Below are positions 35,301 to 44,356 of a stretch of DNA of 64,000 nucleotides, in pieces; position 1 is the first letter of the stretch, and every line of letters starts with the position of its first letter. The translations under genes and the position numbers were made by a program. The notes beneath the pieces are model-generated. The model was not told the DNA's origin and ran no database searches. It saw only the letters and a program-made list of their open reading frames with translations. Origin of the DNA: Acidilobaceae archaeon (GTDB lineage Archaea; Thermoproteota; Thermoprotei_A; Sulfolobales; Acidilobaceae); the NCBI GenBank assembly GCA_027037535.1, contig JALVZQ010000003.1, forward strand, positions 330,890 through 394,889, in the 5' to 3' direction.

Positions 35301-35453
35301 CTCCATGTTAAGTCCTGGAGGGCTATGAGTTATCTCGTCGTCTTGCATATCTGATGTTTGTGCTGTCCCAGTAAAGCTTGTCGTTGGAACAACCGATAAT
35401 ATCATTATGACCAGTAGGAGTATTCCGAGTATCCCTTTATTTTTATATTTCAA
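32316..35453 (-). CDS. Alpha-2-macroglobulin-like thioester protein, membrane anchored
   Basis: 1045 residues from TTG 35453, after GGGGGAT. Signal peptide (ILGILLLVIMILSVVPTTSF). Residues 30-420 hold beta domains, including a macroglobulin-like segment (SAYWDQTIPISFNITN). YPYGCAEQRTSKL places the thioester Cys477 and Gln480 as in C-x-E-Q macroglobulins. An alpha/alpha toroid follows to about 770 (LQKPDGGWGWFPEYDS, TAYVLEGL, DDGSWGPES). Near 860-960 PVPAGYSIDLDSL and PARISEMYNPDNYAYSQV match the receptor-binding domain. A Thr/Gln-rich stalk and a membrane helix ending KRR close it. The usual bait region is not evident, so it may trap proteins covalently or be structural. Related bacterial proteins inhibit proteases. 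Confidence 0.82.
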   Translation of the reverse strand: MKYKNKGILGILLLVIMILSVVPTTSFTGTAQTSDMQDDEITHSPPGLNMEIQSQYLYTELDYGTIDSLAAVPLMDLDSNIMYLNDFGIYDGNYSEYAIVDSGDFTWNNYVETTNRTDIYAIQHQGYDTGTGLYIEREFIMMNEVPLLIVKTTITNNGTQSYTNMLYEEYMDLDIVGASGDYILAPIDNQITRLTVETFLDKNEFSEPWLLQIDQETNYPMGIIIGSFDTFNGAYVAYYHGEDPPETINLNGEVITTGDIVVGLTWKLSLQPGEKATYIYAYAYTNDTTMLSELASLLPGFGQLSAELQTPPSAYWDQTIPISFNITNTNQQNLTYEVTTELEYESAFLDPELTPPITDQFTLAPGESYTNTYLFQVLHNVGTTIVTLHISYLAYNETGDLVGNYTTKRTNYIKILPSPYQYAIFSAGEATPDEPAILSHELPSSLLYETTTVTISTKPTVIYISEIKDLIAYPYGCAEQRTSKLLASLNAILYLSYYEGSMTEEEYQEYTQIVIGGALELVDLQKPDGGWGWFPEYDSTPFFTAYVLEGLVKTAEWAFDNSIYLPVSTGGNTIPGAMYNASQYFINTQDPDGGWTPVSPDYVDDRIELTAYILYALSLTYHNLQNYGYSEPFDIAVIDNATMFLLSNQLDDGSWGPESSTTGDPYVTSLVMIALAQVPGITPNSTLQALVNNALSSSADWLVNNGISDGETIYWTSTTYGWSHSTEVTTAYAIQALYYVQGWTDTTNQGLAWLIQSADNWLHSTTRTGAVVVGTLQMLRHYSLTTTPVSLVLYLNNQAIWSGSLAPGEKVTLYPELAIGNNTFELEVTSTEGSAYITVETYYWTTTTLAPVKGERLDNNKVTLQGEGLSLTWNIEEQNPDGSIPSTILVSSSQPLYYLVLEIPVPAGYSIDLDSLRQQGYAVEDHGALVAVAIEQLQAGTTSIQVLLKPLVENITLQDVIPARISEMYNPDNYAYSQVNLAGAGEETTTTPPPGQQTQQGEQTGETQTETTSESETSPTQGIPITYIIAAVAIILILIILIKRR

Positions 35454-35714
35454 ATCCTTTCAATCCCCCTATTTATACTAAAAGGTATCTTCGTTTTACT
35501 AGATTGTAGACAGAGATTATAACACTAGATTAATAATTAATATATGTCAGCGACTATGATAAGTATCTGTTAATAGATTTTCGTATAATGTTACTGTTTG
35601 GTTTTCAACAAGATCTTTTTTGTCTATTGTATGGTGTGAAACGCCTATATGTCAATATTTTATAAATCTAGACAAATAATCCTAGTGTAAACACATGAAT
35701 TAAGGTGACACTAA

Positions 35715-37250
35715 TTGATCTTAACACCCAGAGAGTATCCTTACATGAATTTGGCAATAGCTACTGAAAATCCAGTGGCGGGCTCAGTAGGCCTTTATAT
35801 TAGCTCGATTGGAGGCAATCCTATAGACGTTTCAGTAGCTACTAGTATTGCTCTGTCAGTGACTGTTCCTCAGCTGGGAGGTATGGGAGGCGATTATTTT
35901 GCACTAATCAGCACACCAGAGGGTAGAGTCGAAGTAATAATGGGATCAGGCCAGTCACCCTCCAAACTAACACTAGAAAGAATACATGGACTCGAGGGCA
36001 AGTGGCAGACTATGAGGGGACCATTAACTATCGTAGTCCCAGGGATGCTAGATGCACTTTACACTATTTGGAAAAAATACGGTACCCTAGAATGGAAAGA
36101 CCTCGTCAAGCCCTCAATAGACCTGGCTAGGAAGGGAATACCTGCACCACCAGCCTTCACATCGGCGGTAAAGAGAAATCTACGTGTCCTCTATAGTGAT
36201 CCTGGAAGCAGACAAACATACCTACAAAATGGCCCTGTTGAAATAGGTCAGAAAATATCATATCCTGGAATGGCAAAAATGCTCGAGACAATATCAGAGG
36301 ATCCTAGATCTTTCTACAATGGGGAAATCGCGGAAGCAGTAGCAAACTACGTACAAAGTAATGGAGGTCTATTATCAAAAAGTGATATGAAAAACTATCA
36401 CTCGTATATAGATGAGCCACTAGTGCTAGAATCATATCATGGATGGAGGATATACGAAATGCCTCCTAATACCCAAGGAGCCACAACTCTGCACTTACTC
36501 AAATTACTAACGAATACACCATACGATCCCGTCGGGAGACTATCCTTACTAATCGAGAAATCTAGAATAGCCTATAGTATCAGAGACCTCCATATAGGAG
36601 ATCCTAGCAATATGACACTTACAAGAGAAGACTTATTGTCTGACAAGATTCTAAATGATACAATAATACTGGACAAGTATAAACCTGAAAAATGTAATCC
36701 ATTCATGAAACCATTAAATTATGATACGACCTTCCACGCAGTGGCATCAAAAGAAGGCTGGTATATTGCCTCGATACAAAGCCTATACTATCATTTTGGA
36801 AGCGGAGTAACAGAACCAAAATATCAGATAACACTAAATAATCGGGCAATAGGCTTCACGCCTACACCGGGTCTACCAAACACTTTAGGACCGGGGAAAA
36901 GACCATTGCACACGCTCTCAGCTGTCATCGCAGAAAATCCCGTAACGAGGGAGGTTCTCATACTTGGTACCTCCGGTGGACAGTATAGGCCGCAACAACA
37001 TGCATTGATGGTTTCAAGCATACTAGAACATGGTATGAGCATAGGTAAGGCGATTGCTGCTTCTAGAGCCCTATGGACTCCCGGGACTTGCAGCATTGTC
37101 TCAGATCCCGGGGTACCCGAATATAGCTTTCCTCCTGGATTTATAGTTAACATAGGACGAACAGGCGTTGCCTCGGCAATACTATATCAGGATAATGTAT
37201 TATGGACGGCGACAGATCCGAGGGGGGATGGTTATCCATATGGAACATGA
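35715..37250 (+). CDS. ggt: Gamma-glutamyltransferase (gamma-glutamyltranspeptidase)
   Basis: 511 residues from TTG 35715, after TAAGGTGAC. GGNPIDVSVATSIALSVTVP and GGMGGDYFALI are the N-terminal family blocks. YDTTFHAVASKEGW contains the predicted autocleavage site and N-terminal nucleophile Thr338. TPGLPNTLGPGKRPLHTLSAVI and LGTSGGQYRPQ line the glutamyl pocket. The enzyme transfers or hydrolyses gamma-glutamyl groups; no signal peptide is seen, so it may be cytoplasmic, as in many archaea where glutathione is absent and the true substrate is unknown. A T-run at 37269-37274 may terminate it. Confidence 0.92.
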   Translation: MILTPREYPYMNLAIATENPVAGSVGLYISSIGGNPIDVSVATSIALSVTVPQLGGMGGDYFALISTPEGRVEVIMGSGQSPSKLTLERIHGLEGKWQTMRGPLTIVVPGMLDALYTIWKKYGTLEWKDLVKPSIDLARKGIPAPPAFTSAVKRNLRVLYSDPGSRQTYLQNGPVEIGQKISYPGMAKMLETISEDPRSFYNGEIAEAVANYVQSNGGLLSKSDMKNYHSYIDEPLVLESYHGWRIYEMPPNTQGATTLHLLKLLTNTPYDPVGRLSLLIEKSRIAYSIRDLHIGDPSNMTLTREDLLSDKILNDTIILDKYKPEKCNPFMKPLNYDTTFHAVASKEGWYIASIQSLYYHFGSGVTEPKYQITLNNRAIGFTPTPGLPNTLGPGKRPLHTLSAVIAENPVTREVLILGTSGGQYRPQQHALMVSSILEHGMSIGKAIAASRALWTPGTCSIVSDPGVPEYSFPPGFIVNIGRTGVASAILYQDNVLWTATDPRGDGYPYGT

Positions 37251-37313
37251 ATCCTTCTCAACCGTAACTTTTTTCCAAAACAAAGCATATTACTCATATG
37301 GGGTTAACTAGTT

Positions 37314-38093
37314 ATGAGCAGGCTACTAGTTATAAGCGATATACATGGTAACCATGATGCCCTGAGAGGTATTATCGATAATGTTGAACGCTATGATGAG
37401 ATAATTGTCTTGGGCGACTTAGTTGACTATGGGCCTGAGCCAGGAGAAGTCATTGATTTTCTCAGAGAGCATGGGGCTAGATTTGTACGTGGTAACCATG
37501 ATGATGCTGTTGGTTATGGTAGGGATTGTAGGTGTGGTGAGAGTACTCACTGGGTTAGTGTTTGGTTTAGAGAAAATATTACGAATAAACTATTGGGAGA
37601 AAACGATAAAGGGTTTTTGAGGAGTTTACCGGAGAGACTAGTATTTCAACTGGATAGTATTATTGTTGAAGCTGTCCACGGTAGTCCTGCTAGCCCACTC
37701 TATGGGTACCTGTATCCGAATATCGACGACCAAGAATTATGTAGTGTGCTTAGGCCAGGGCTTAGGCTGCGGGATAAGAGTAGAGAGAAGGAGTGCCCTG
37801 TGGGGAAAGTGTTCTTAGTAGGGCATACTCATATCCAGTTTCTGAGAACCGTTAAGGGTACGCTAATCGTTAATCCTGGAAGCGTTGGCCAGCCTCGTGA
37901 CGGTGATCCTAGGGCAGGTTATCTTCTCATAGACACGGATAACGATAGCTTTATGCTTGGTAGAGTCAAATATGATGTTGAGAAGACAATTAATAAATTA
38001 AGAGCGCTGGGTATACCTGATCCTTATTATGGATTCCTAGTACAGATATTGAGGGAGGGTATTGTTCCTCCTAGACCCTGTAGAGAAAAATAA
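37314..38093 (+). CDS. Calcineurin-like metallophosphoesterase (YfcE/phosphodiesterase type)
   Basis: 259 residues. Metal-binding motifs in order: D9-x-H11 (ISDIHGNHD), GDLVDYG (D35), GNHDD (N61, H62), EAVHGSP and GHTHIQF. NPGSVGQPRDGDPRAGY is typical of the single-domain protein-phosphatase/phosphodiesterase group. A CRCG pair sits near residue 72. Soluble cytoplasmic enzyme; substrate unknown. It starts 63 bases after the GGT gene on the same strand. Confidence 0.9.
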   Translation: MSRLLVISDIHGNHDALRGIIDNVERYDEIIVLGDLVDYGPEPGEVIDFLREHGARFVRGNHDDAVGYGRDCRCGESTHWVSVWFRENITNKLLGENDKGFLRSLPERLVFQLDSIIVEAVHGSPASPLYGYLYPNIDDQELCSVLRPGLRLRDKSREKECPVGKVFLVGHTHIQFLRTVKGTLIVNPGSVGQPRDGDPRAGYLLIDTDNDSFMLGRVKYDVEKTINKLRALGIPDPYYGFLVQILREGIVPPRPCREK

Positions 38094-38127
38094 TACCAAT
38101 GATAGTATATTGTAGTAATAAGTAATC

Positions 38128-39013
<886 letters not shown>

Positions 39014-39146
39014 TTCTTATTTTATTGCTTCGTTTCTTCAATGGACTCTTATTTTAACGGCGTTAAAAAGAGAGTATAGCCTAGCAAAGCTAACCACTTA
39101 TAATTAAACCCTAACATACAACAGGGAAACTCCTAGGGAACTAGTA

Positions 39147-40031
39147 ATGGACAAGTTAAACGACTCGACTATCATTGTTAGAGGCTCTCCGGCCACACTC
39201 ATCTATCAGGGAAAAGAAACATATCTCATAGATCCAGGACACGGCTCTAAACGCGTTAAGACCCTTAGTAAAGCCCTGAACAAGCTAGGGGCAAAATCTG
39301 TAACCGCTATACTAACCCATTACCACAGCGATCACGTCAACATCCTTGCAGAGAATAAGCTGCCTGTATCGAGAATAGTCTCAAGCAAGATAGATAGACC
39401 AGGCATAGAGTATCCAATATACAGGGTAGGCATGACCTTCGGGCTCCCCGCGGGAGAAGAGCTCGATCTATTAATGTATGAGCCCAAGCCTGTAAGAGTT
39501 GATGATGCGATCGAATACAATGGCACATACTACGGAGACCTGAAGATTTACGCGCTACCCGGCCATACTCCCGGACATATAGGCGTCTCAACGCCAGAAG
39601 GAGTATTCTATGCCGGAGACCTAGTTTTCGGTGACAGAGTGTTAGCCAGGTATCCCGTACCATACCATCTTGAACCATGTGTCAGCTATGACTCGATCAA
39701 GAAACTAGAGGGCCTGTACTTAAGTGGAGTTGTCAGAGTACTGGTACCCGGCCATGGACCAGTAGTAAAGGATGGAGCAATAAGTGAAATGATCATCGCC
39801 AATCTTGACAGCATTAGTCAATTCAAAGAAAAAATAATAGAGGCCTTAGCAATGCAGGACTATACTCTCGAGGGCCTCGTGGGATTATTCGTCAAGGAGA
39901 GAGAGCTAAGCCCAGGCCTATACATGTTGGCATCAAATAGTCTCAAGGGAATGCTTACATGTCTATTGAAGGAGAAAAGGGTGGAAGCGTATGTTGAGAA
40001 CGATAAATTGTATTGGAGATTGAAGAGCTAG
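39147..40031 (+). CDS. Metallo-beta-lactamase-fold hydrolase (glyoxalase II-like)
   Basis: 294 residues. Zinc motif THYHSDH (H58, H60, D62, H63), then GHTPGHIGV, YAGDLVFG and PGHGPVVKDG, all typical of the MBL hydrolase fold. The last 70 residues (YTLEGLVGLFVKERELSPG, LKGMLTCLLKEKRV) form a winged-helix-like tail as in LACTB2-type proteins. Soluble. Divergent from the oxidoreductase remnant. Substrate unknown. Confidence 0.88.
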   Translation: MDKLNDSTIIVRGSPATLIYQGKETYLIDPGHGSKRVKTLSKALNKLGAKSVTAILTHYHSDHVNILAENKLPVSRIVSSKIDRPGIEYPIYRVGMTFGLPAGEELDLLMYEPKPVRVDDAIEYNGTYYGDLKIYALPGHTPGHIGVSTPEGVFYAGDLVFGDRVLARYPVPYHLEPCVSYDSIKKLEGLYLSGVVRVLVPGHGPVVKDGAISEMIIANLDSISQFKEKIIEALAMQDYTLEGLVGLFVKERELSPGLYMLASNSLKGMLTCLLKEKRVEAYVENDKLYWRLKS

Positions 40032-40041
40032 TATTCCTTCT

Positions 40042-41415
40042 CTATCGTTGTTCTTGTTGAGTCCTTGGCATCATAGGCATCTCGTTTGCCTGACTAGATC
40101 CCGCAGTTAATAGTTGGAGTCTTGGGCCAAGCCCAACTAGTAGGAATGATGAAGCAATGCCTATGAACCATGATAGAGGTCCTGGAAACGGTACTGGTAC
40201 TCGTAGGAAGCTTAGCGTTGTGTAGTCGCCTATAATGTAGCTCGCGGCATAGGATACTGCGATACCTGTGAATAATCCTATAATGGGCAGTATGCTGTCT
40301 GTTTTTGCATGTATATATTCGTAGGCCAGCATCACGCCCAGTATTGGTCCTAAAAGTACACCATAGCTCGAGGCAAAGGAGGTTACGTAGTTCACTATTG
40401 ACTGGGCGTTCTCTAGGAGGTACCATGGTGCTAGTAGGAATCCTGAGAGTCCTGCTATGACCGCCGCTTTTTTCTTATCGATGGAGAATACCTCCTCGAT
40501 TAGGTCTGAGAGCGCGGGTAGGTTTGCTGAGAGATCAGTCGTCCAAGGAGCCAAGAATGCAAATAGCAATCCTAGTAGAATGGGTATTGTTCCCGGGGCG
40601 GCATTGAGTATTATTTCGTGTGGTAAAACATGTCCGGTTTGTAAGGCTAGTTTATAGCCTAGATATGTTCCAACTAGTTGTCCGCCTAGAAGCCCGACTA
40701 CTGCGCCTATCCATACCGTTTTCCAATCTTTCGCTCCTTTGCTAAGATCAGAAATGTTAACAGCGACGGTTGCCCACCAATTAGTCTGTACGGCGAGATA
40801 CGTTAGGAATGCGGCACTTGTTATTCCTACTCCCAGAGAAATACTAGTCGGCTGCGTTGGTTGTTTAGAGATCCAGAGTGCTAGCCAGGCGAAATATAGG
40901 AAAAGAGCTGGTCCAGCTAGTTCTGCTGCTTTTCCTATGCCTCTTACCCCTTTCTTGAAGAATGCTATGATTAAAGCAATGTATATTGCTAGGGCTACTG
41001 GTAGATAATAATATGCTTTACTAACAATGTCTTGGCCAGAGTATCCTATTGTGAATAATGCTATAATTACTATTGCTAGGGCTCCATTAAACGCTTCGAC
41101 ACCGTACCATAGGGCTCCGACAAGTCCTCGCAGGAAGACCGGTATCTTATAGTATTTTCCAAAGATTTTCTTGGCCTGTGGACCGAAGCCTTTCCTATAT
41201 TTAACTCCGTATTTTCCATTTAGCGATAACAGTATGACGACTACAAGGTTTCCTAGGAGAGCTCCGAGTAGGGCTTCTCCAAGGCTTAGCCCGTTCCCAT
41301 ACGCGATTGGTCCTAGGAAAAACAGTGGAAGACAGGCAGCCATCGAGAACATAAGGAGAGTGAATCGAATGCTTCCCATTGCGTAATCTTCGCGGCTGGG
41401 CTTGCCCGTATCCAT
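40042..41415 (-). CDS. NCS1-family nucleobase/cation symporter
   Basis: 457 residues, about twelve membrane helices. GNGLSLGEALLGALLGNLVV and KYRKGFGPQAKKIFGKYYK, PVFLRGLVGALWYGVEAFNG match the signature helices 1-3 of the permease family for cytosine/purines, hydantoins or thiamine. The last 20 residues are polar and end QEQR. Substrate cannot be told; pyrF lies 3 kb away but that is weak evidence. Convergent with the MBL hydrolase, 10 bases apart. Confidence 0.85.
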   Translation of the reverse strand: MDTGKPSREDYAMGSIRFTLLMFSMAACLPLFFLGPIAYGNGLSLGEALLGALLGNLVVVILLSLNGKYGVKYRKGFGPQAKKIFGKYYKIPVFLRGLVGALWYGVEAFNGALAIVIIALFTIGYSGQDIVSKAYYYLPVALAIYIALIIAFFKKGVRGIGKAAELAGPALFLYFAWLALWISKQPTQPTSISLGVGITSAAFLTYLAVQTNWWATVAVNISDLSKGAKDWKTVWIGAVVGLLGGQLVGTYLGYKLALQTGHVLPHEIILNAAPGTIPILLGLLFAFLAPWTTDLSANLPALSDLIEEVFSIDKKKAAVIAGLSGFLLAPWYLLENAQSIVNYVTSFASSYGVLLGPILGVMLAYEYIHAKTDSILPIIGLFTGIAVSYAASYIIGDYTTLSFLRVPVPFPGPLSWFIGIASSFLLVGLGPRLQLLTAGSSQANEMPMMPRTQQEQR

Positions 41416-41503
41416 AATGCCCGACCAAACAGGAACGTTCTAAACACTATTTAAGAGTTTCGATTACATTTACAGGATTATTTAAACTATCTGTATGTCC
41501 CAA

Positions 41504-41977
41504 CTATGACAATAGGAATGCAATCGTGTAAGTTATGGCATTGCTTAATAGACCACCCAGTACCAGGGCTAGAACCGTTTTCCGCTTATCTAGCCCAAAC
41601 AAGAATGAAACAAGTGACCCAGTCCATACACCTGTGCCTGGAAGAGGAATTGCAACAAATATTATTAGTCCTAGAAACCCATACCTGTCCATGTACTTAG
41701 AGGCTCTTATCCGTGTCCGCTCAACATAGCGATGATAGAATCTATTGATAAATCCTAGGAATCCCTCCCTGTTATCCCATCTCCGAACGAGGTTATCGAT
41801 AAGATAGAGTACTTGAGGCAGGACCAACGATAGTGTTAACACACCGATACTCGCTACAATGAGGGCTTCACTGGGAGTAAGGCCTAAGACTACTCCTGTC
41901 AGTAATGCATAGCGTCCTTCAAAGCTTGGAACCAGGCTCAGCAAATACACGTATAGAACAGTTTCCGTAGACACCAA
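41504..41977 (-). CDS. Small multidrug-export family membrane protein (PF06695)
   Basis: 157 residues, four or so membrane segments. LSLVPSFEGRYALLTGVVLG and IIFVAIPLPGTGVWTGSLVSFLFGL (in part: AIPLPGTGVWTGSL) are the two duplicated P-x-x-E-x-R / P-x-P-G-T-G motifs of this family. TTG 41977 (or the next GTG) follows directly on the stop of the HIT gene, with GAGGGAA as ribosome site. The name is historical; transport has not been shown for most members. Confidence 0.85.
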   Translation of the reverse strand: MVSTETVLYVYLLSLVPSFEGRYALLTGVVLGLTPSEALIVASIGVLTLSLVLPQVLYLIDNLVRRWDNREGFLGFINRFYHRYVERTRIRASKYMDRYGFLGLIIFVAIPLPGTGVWTGSLVSFLFGLDKRKTVLALVLGGLLSNAITYTIAFLLS

Positions 41978-42433
41978 TTACATTCCCTCGCCAAAGACCT
42001 CGCCCAGGTACTCGTCTATAATATGGATGTATGGTTTTATCATATCAATGAATTCGTTGGCCTCCTCATCCGTTAATCTGTGCCTACTTACCAGCCTTCT
42101 CCAACCACCGCCATGCCATCGGGGAATAACATGGACGTGGATATGAAATACCTCTTGTCCGGCAGGCCTCCCACTATTGGTAATGACGTTGACTCCTGGA
42201 AATCCAAGTTCGTTTCTTAGAATTCTTACAAGTGCCGCGGCGACCGTAAATAGCTTAGCCGCGATTCTTGGAGGGGTATCATGTAGGCTCTCGTAATGCT
42301 CGTCAGGAACAATAAGCATATGGCCCTTCTCAACTGGAAATATATCTAAGAACACCGACACTCCGCGGCCCCTATATATGAAATATGCTGGTGCCTCTCC
42401 TCTTATAATTCGGCAAAATATGCAGTTCTCCAT
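41978..42433 (-). CDS. HIT-family nucleotide hydrolase/transferase
   Basis: 151 residues. HIHVHVIPRW (H97, H99, H101) is the histidine triad, with H99 or its equivalent forming the nucleotidyl intermediate. N-terminal C4-x2-C7 and FCRII are typical of zinc-containing HIT proteins; SGRPAGQEVFHIHVH is the conserved approach. Acts on AMP-conjugates. Third gene in the operon MeaB - MBL - HIT - exporter. Confidence 0.92.
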   Translation of the reverse strand: MENCIFCRIIRGEAPAYFIYRGRGVSVFLDIFPVEKGHMLIVPDEHYESLHDTPPRIAAKLFTVAAALVRILRNELGFPGVNVITNSGRPAGQEVFHIHVHVIPRWHGGGWRRLVSRHRLTDEEANEFIDMIKPYIHIIDEYLGEVFGEGM

Positions 42434-42493
42434 AGTTGGATTCCACCCTTTCTAAGCCTTAATCCCTTCATTATTATAAAAAGTGGTATTAGT

Positions 42494-43228
42494 TCAGTCT
42501 AATGATAATATTAGGGGCGGTCTACCGAACAGGATTCTCCTCTTAGTAATAAACTTATTGTCCAATACCTTGATTAATTCCTCTAGGCTTTCGGGAGACA
42601 GATGAACAGGGACGATTATTCCCTCGCCGATATTTGATAAGCGGAGAAAATCCTTTACTGTTAAGTGATATTCTGTTTCTTCCTCATGGGTTGAAGGAAG
42701 AGTGGCCTCGGCTAGAACTATCTTTGTTTTCGAGGTTATGGCCTCTAGGTCTTCCTTGTATCCTGTGTCGCTTGTGTAGAATACTAGATACTCATGAGAT
42801 CTCGATATTATGACTCCGTAAGTTGGAATGCTATGCTTTGCTTTCCATGGTGTTAGAGTATAATCTCCTAGATTATAGGAGTTTACAGCCTCATAGTGGA
42901 GTATTGCTTTGCTGGGAGACATAAGGGATAGGAGTTGTTTTAGTGGGAGGAGTACTTCTCTGTGGGCTAGGACTGTTAGTTTTGGACACCTATTAGCTAT
43001 CTTTCCCACTAGTAACTCGAATACTCCATAGACATGATCTATATGACTATGTGTTATATAGACATGTCGGATATCGCAGGGATTGTAGCCTAGTTGGAGG
43101 AGGGATTCCATGCATGATTTGCCGCAGTCTATTAAGAGCTTGCCGTGGCCATTGTCTAGGAGTAGTCCTGGACCACCATATCCTGGTGGGGGATAACTAC
43201 TTCCCAAGCCCAGGACTATGAGTTTCAT
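42494..43228 (-). CDS. RNase Z-like metallo-beta-lactamase protein
   Basis: 244 residues. VLGLGSSYPPPGYGGPGLLL and THSHIDH (H60, H62, D64, H65) followed by YTSDTGYKEDL, EATLPSTHEEE and VPVHLSP match the RNase Z/ElaC branch, but it is short (about 300 is usual) and lacks a clear exosite arm, so another phosphodiesterase role is possible. AGGTGTAG precedes ATG 43228; 12 bases separate it from MeaB. Confidence 0.82.
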   Translation of the reverse strand: MKLIVLGLGSSYPPPGYGGPGLLLDNGHGKLLIDCGKSCMESLLQLGYNPCDIRHVYITHSHIDHVYGVFELLVGKIANRCPKLTVLAHREVLLPLKQLLSLMSPSKAILHYEAVNSYNLGDYTLTPWKAKHSIPTYGVIISRSHEYLVFYTSDTGYKEDLEAITSKTKIVLAEATLPSTHEEETEYHLTVKDFLRLSNIGEGIIVPVHLSPESLEELIKVLDNKFITKRRILFGRPPLILSLD

Positions 43229-43240
43229 AGATTTCTACAC

Positions 43241-44197
43241 CTATTGTCCTAGGAGTTTCTTGCATAGTTCTCTTCTAATTTTGTCTGATAGTTCTTCTAT
43301 GTCCGGGTCATTTTCGGAATCCTGTGAGAGGGCTATGTCTTCTACTAGTTGGTCTATTGTTGTCTTCACCATATAGTATGCTAGGAGTTTTCTCCGTTTC
43401 TTTACTCTTTCATGAAATAGGTTATGTTTTTGGAGGTATTGTCTGTGTTCTTCTATAGCGTCGACTAACTTGTCTATGTTTGTTCCTACAAGACTGCTTA
43501 CCATGAGGACTCTTGGAGTCCAGCCCGTTGAGGGGCCGAGGTCGCCTTTCTCTACGCTGAATACTATGAACTCATAGGTCTTTGTGGCCTCTGGCTTGTC
43601 TGATTTATTAACTACGTATATGTCTCCTATCTCCATTACTCCTGCTTTTAGGGCTTGTATATCGTCGCCTGCTCCCGGCATTGTTACTACGATTATTGTA
43701 TGGGCTGCATTTATTACGTCTACTTCTGCTTGCCCGACTCCTACTGTTTCCAGGAGGATATAATCGTATCCGAGGGCGTCAAAAGCCTCTATCATTGCGA
43801 GACCTGCAAGACTCAGGCCTCCTTTAAGTCCGCGAGTGCTAATGCTTCTTATGAATACTCCTGGATCAACGCTGTGCACCTGCATGCGTAGCCTATCGCC
43901 TAGGAGGCTTCCCTGGCTCAAAGGACTGCTCGGATCTATTGCCACTACTGCGACCCTGTACCCTCTCCTGCGGAGCTCTTGTATAAGCCTGTTTATCAGG
44001 CTGCTCTTGCCCGCTCCCGGAATACCCGTTATACCTATTACATGGGCCCTCCCGGTTTTCTCTCGGAGTAGTTTGAGCAATCGTATACTTGTCTCACCGG
44101 GTACTTCTAGCATTGTAAGGATTCTACCAGTGGCCCGTATATCTCCTTTTTCGGCTCTTACAATAAGGTTCTCTAGTGCCCTGTCTAGCTCGCTCAT
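43241..44197 (-). CDS. meaB: MeaB/ArgK-family P-loop GTPase
   Basis: 318 residues. Walker A GIPGAGKSS (58-66), VAIDPSSPLSQGSLLGDRLRM (in part) and LETVGVGQAEVDV, NKSDKP are the distinctive MeaB blocks. The protein guards and loads B12 cofactor into methylmalonyl-CoA mutase. No mutase gene is in the window, so the partner is encoded elsewhere or the protein serves another mutase. GGGGATGTG precedes ATG 44197. First gene of its operon. Confidence 0.93.
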   Translation of the reverse strand: MSELDRALENLIVRAEKGDIRATGRILTMLEVPGETSIRLLKLLREKTGRAHVIGITGIPGAGKSSLINRLIQELRRRGYRVAVVAIDPSSPLSQGSLLGDRLRMQVHSVDPGVFIRSISTRGLKGGLSLAGLAMIEAFDALGYDYILLETVGVGQAEVDVINAAHTIIVVTMPGAGDDIQALKAGVMEIGDIYVVNKSDKPEATKTYEFIVFSVEKGDLGPSTGWTPRVLMVSSLVGTNIDKLVDAIEEHRQYLQKHNLFHERVKKRRKLLAYYMVKTTIDQLVEDIALSQDSENDPDIEELSDKIRRELCKKLLGQ

Positions 44198-44356
44198 GTC
44201 TTTTCACATCCCCTAGACTCTTACCAGTATATTTACACGTGAGGTTCGCGAATCTAGGAAATCTGAGTATAAAATAGTGGGTTATTGAGATTACAAATAC
44301 GTATCCTGTGACTGTATATATCAACGATGTAAGCTTAGACCTATCAGTCTACATAT

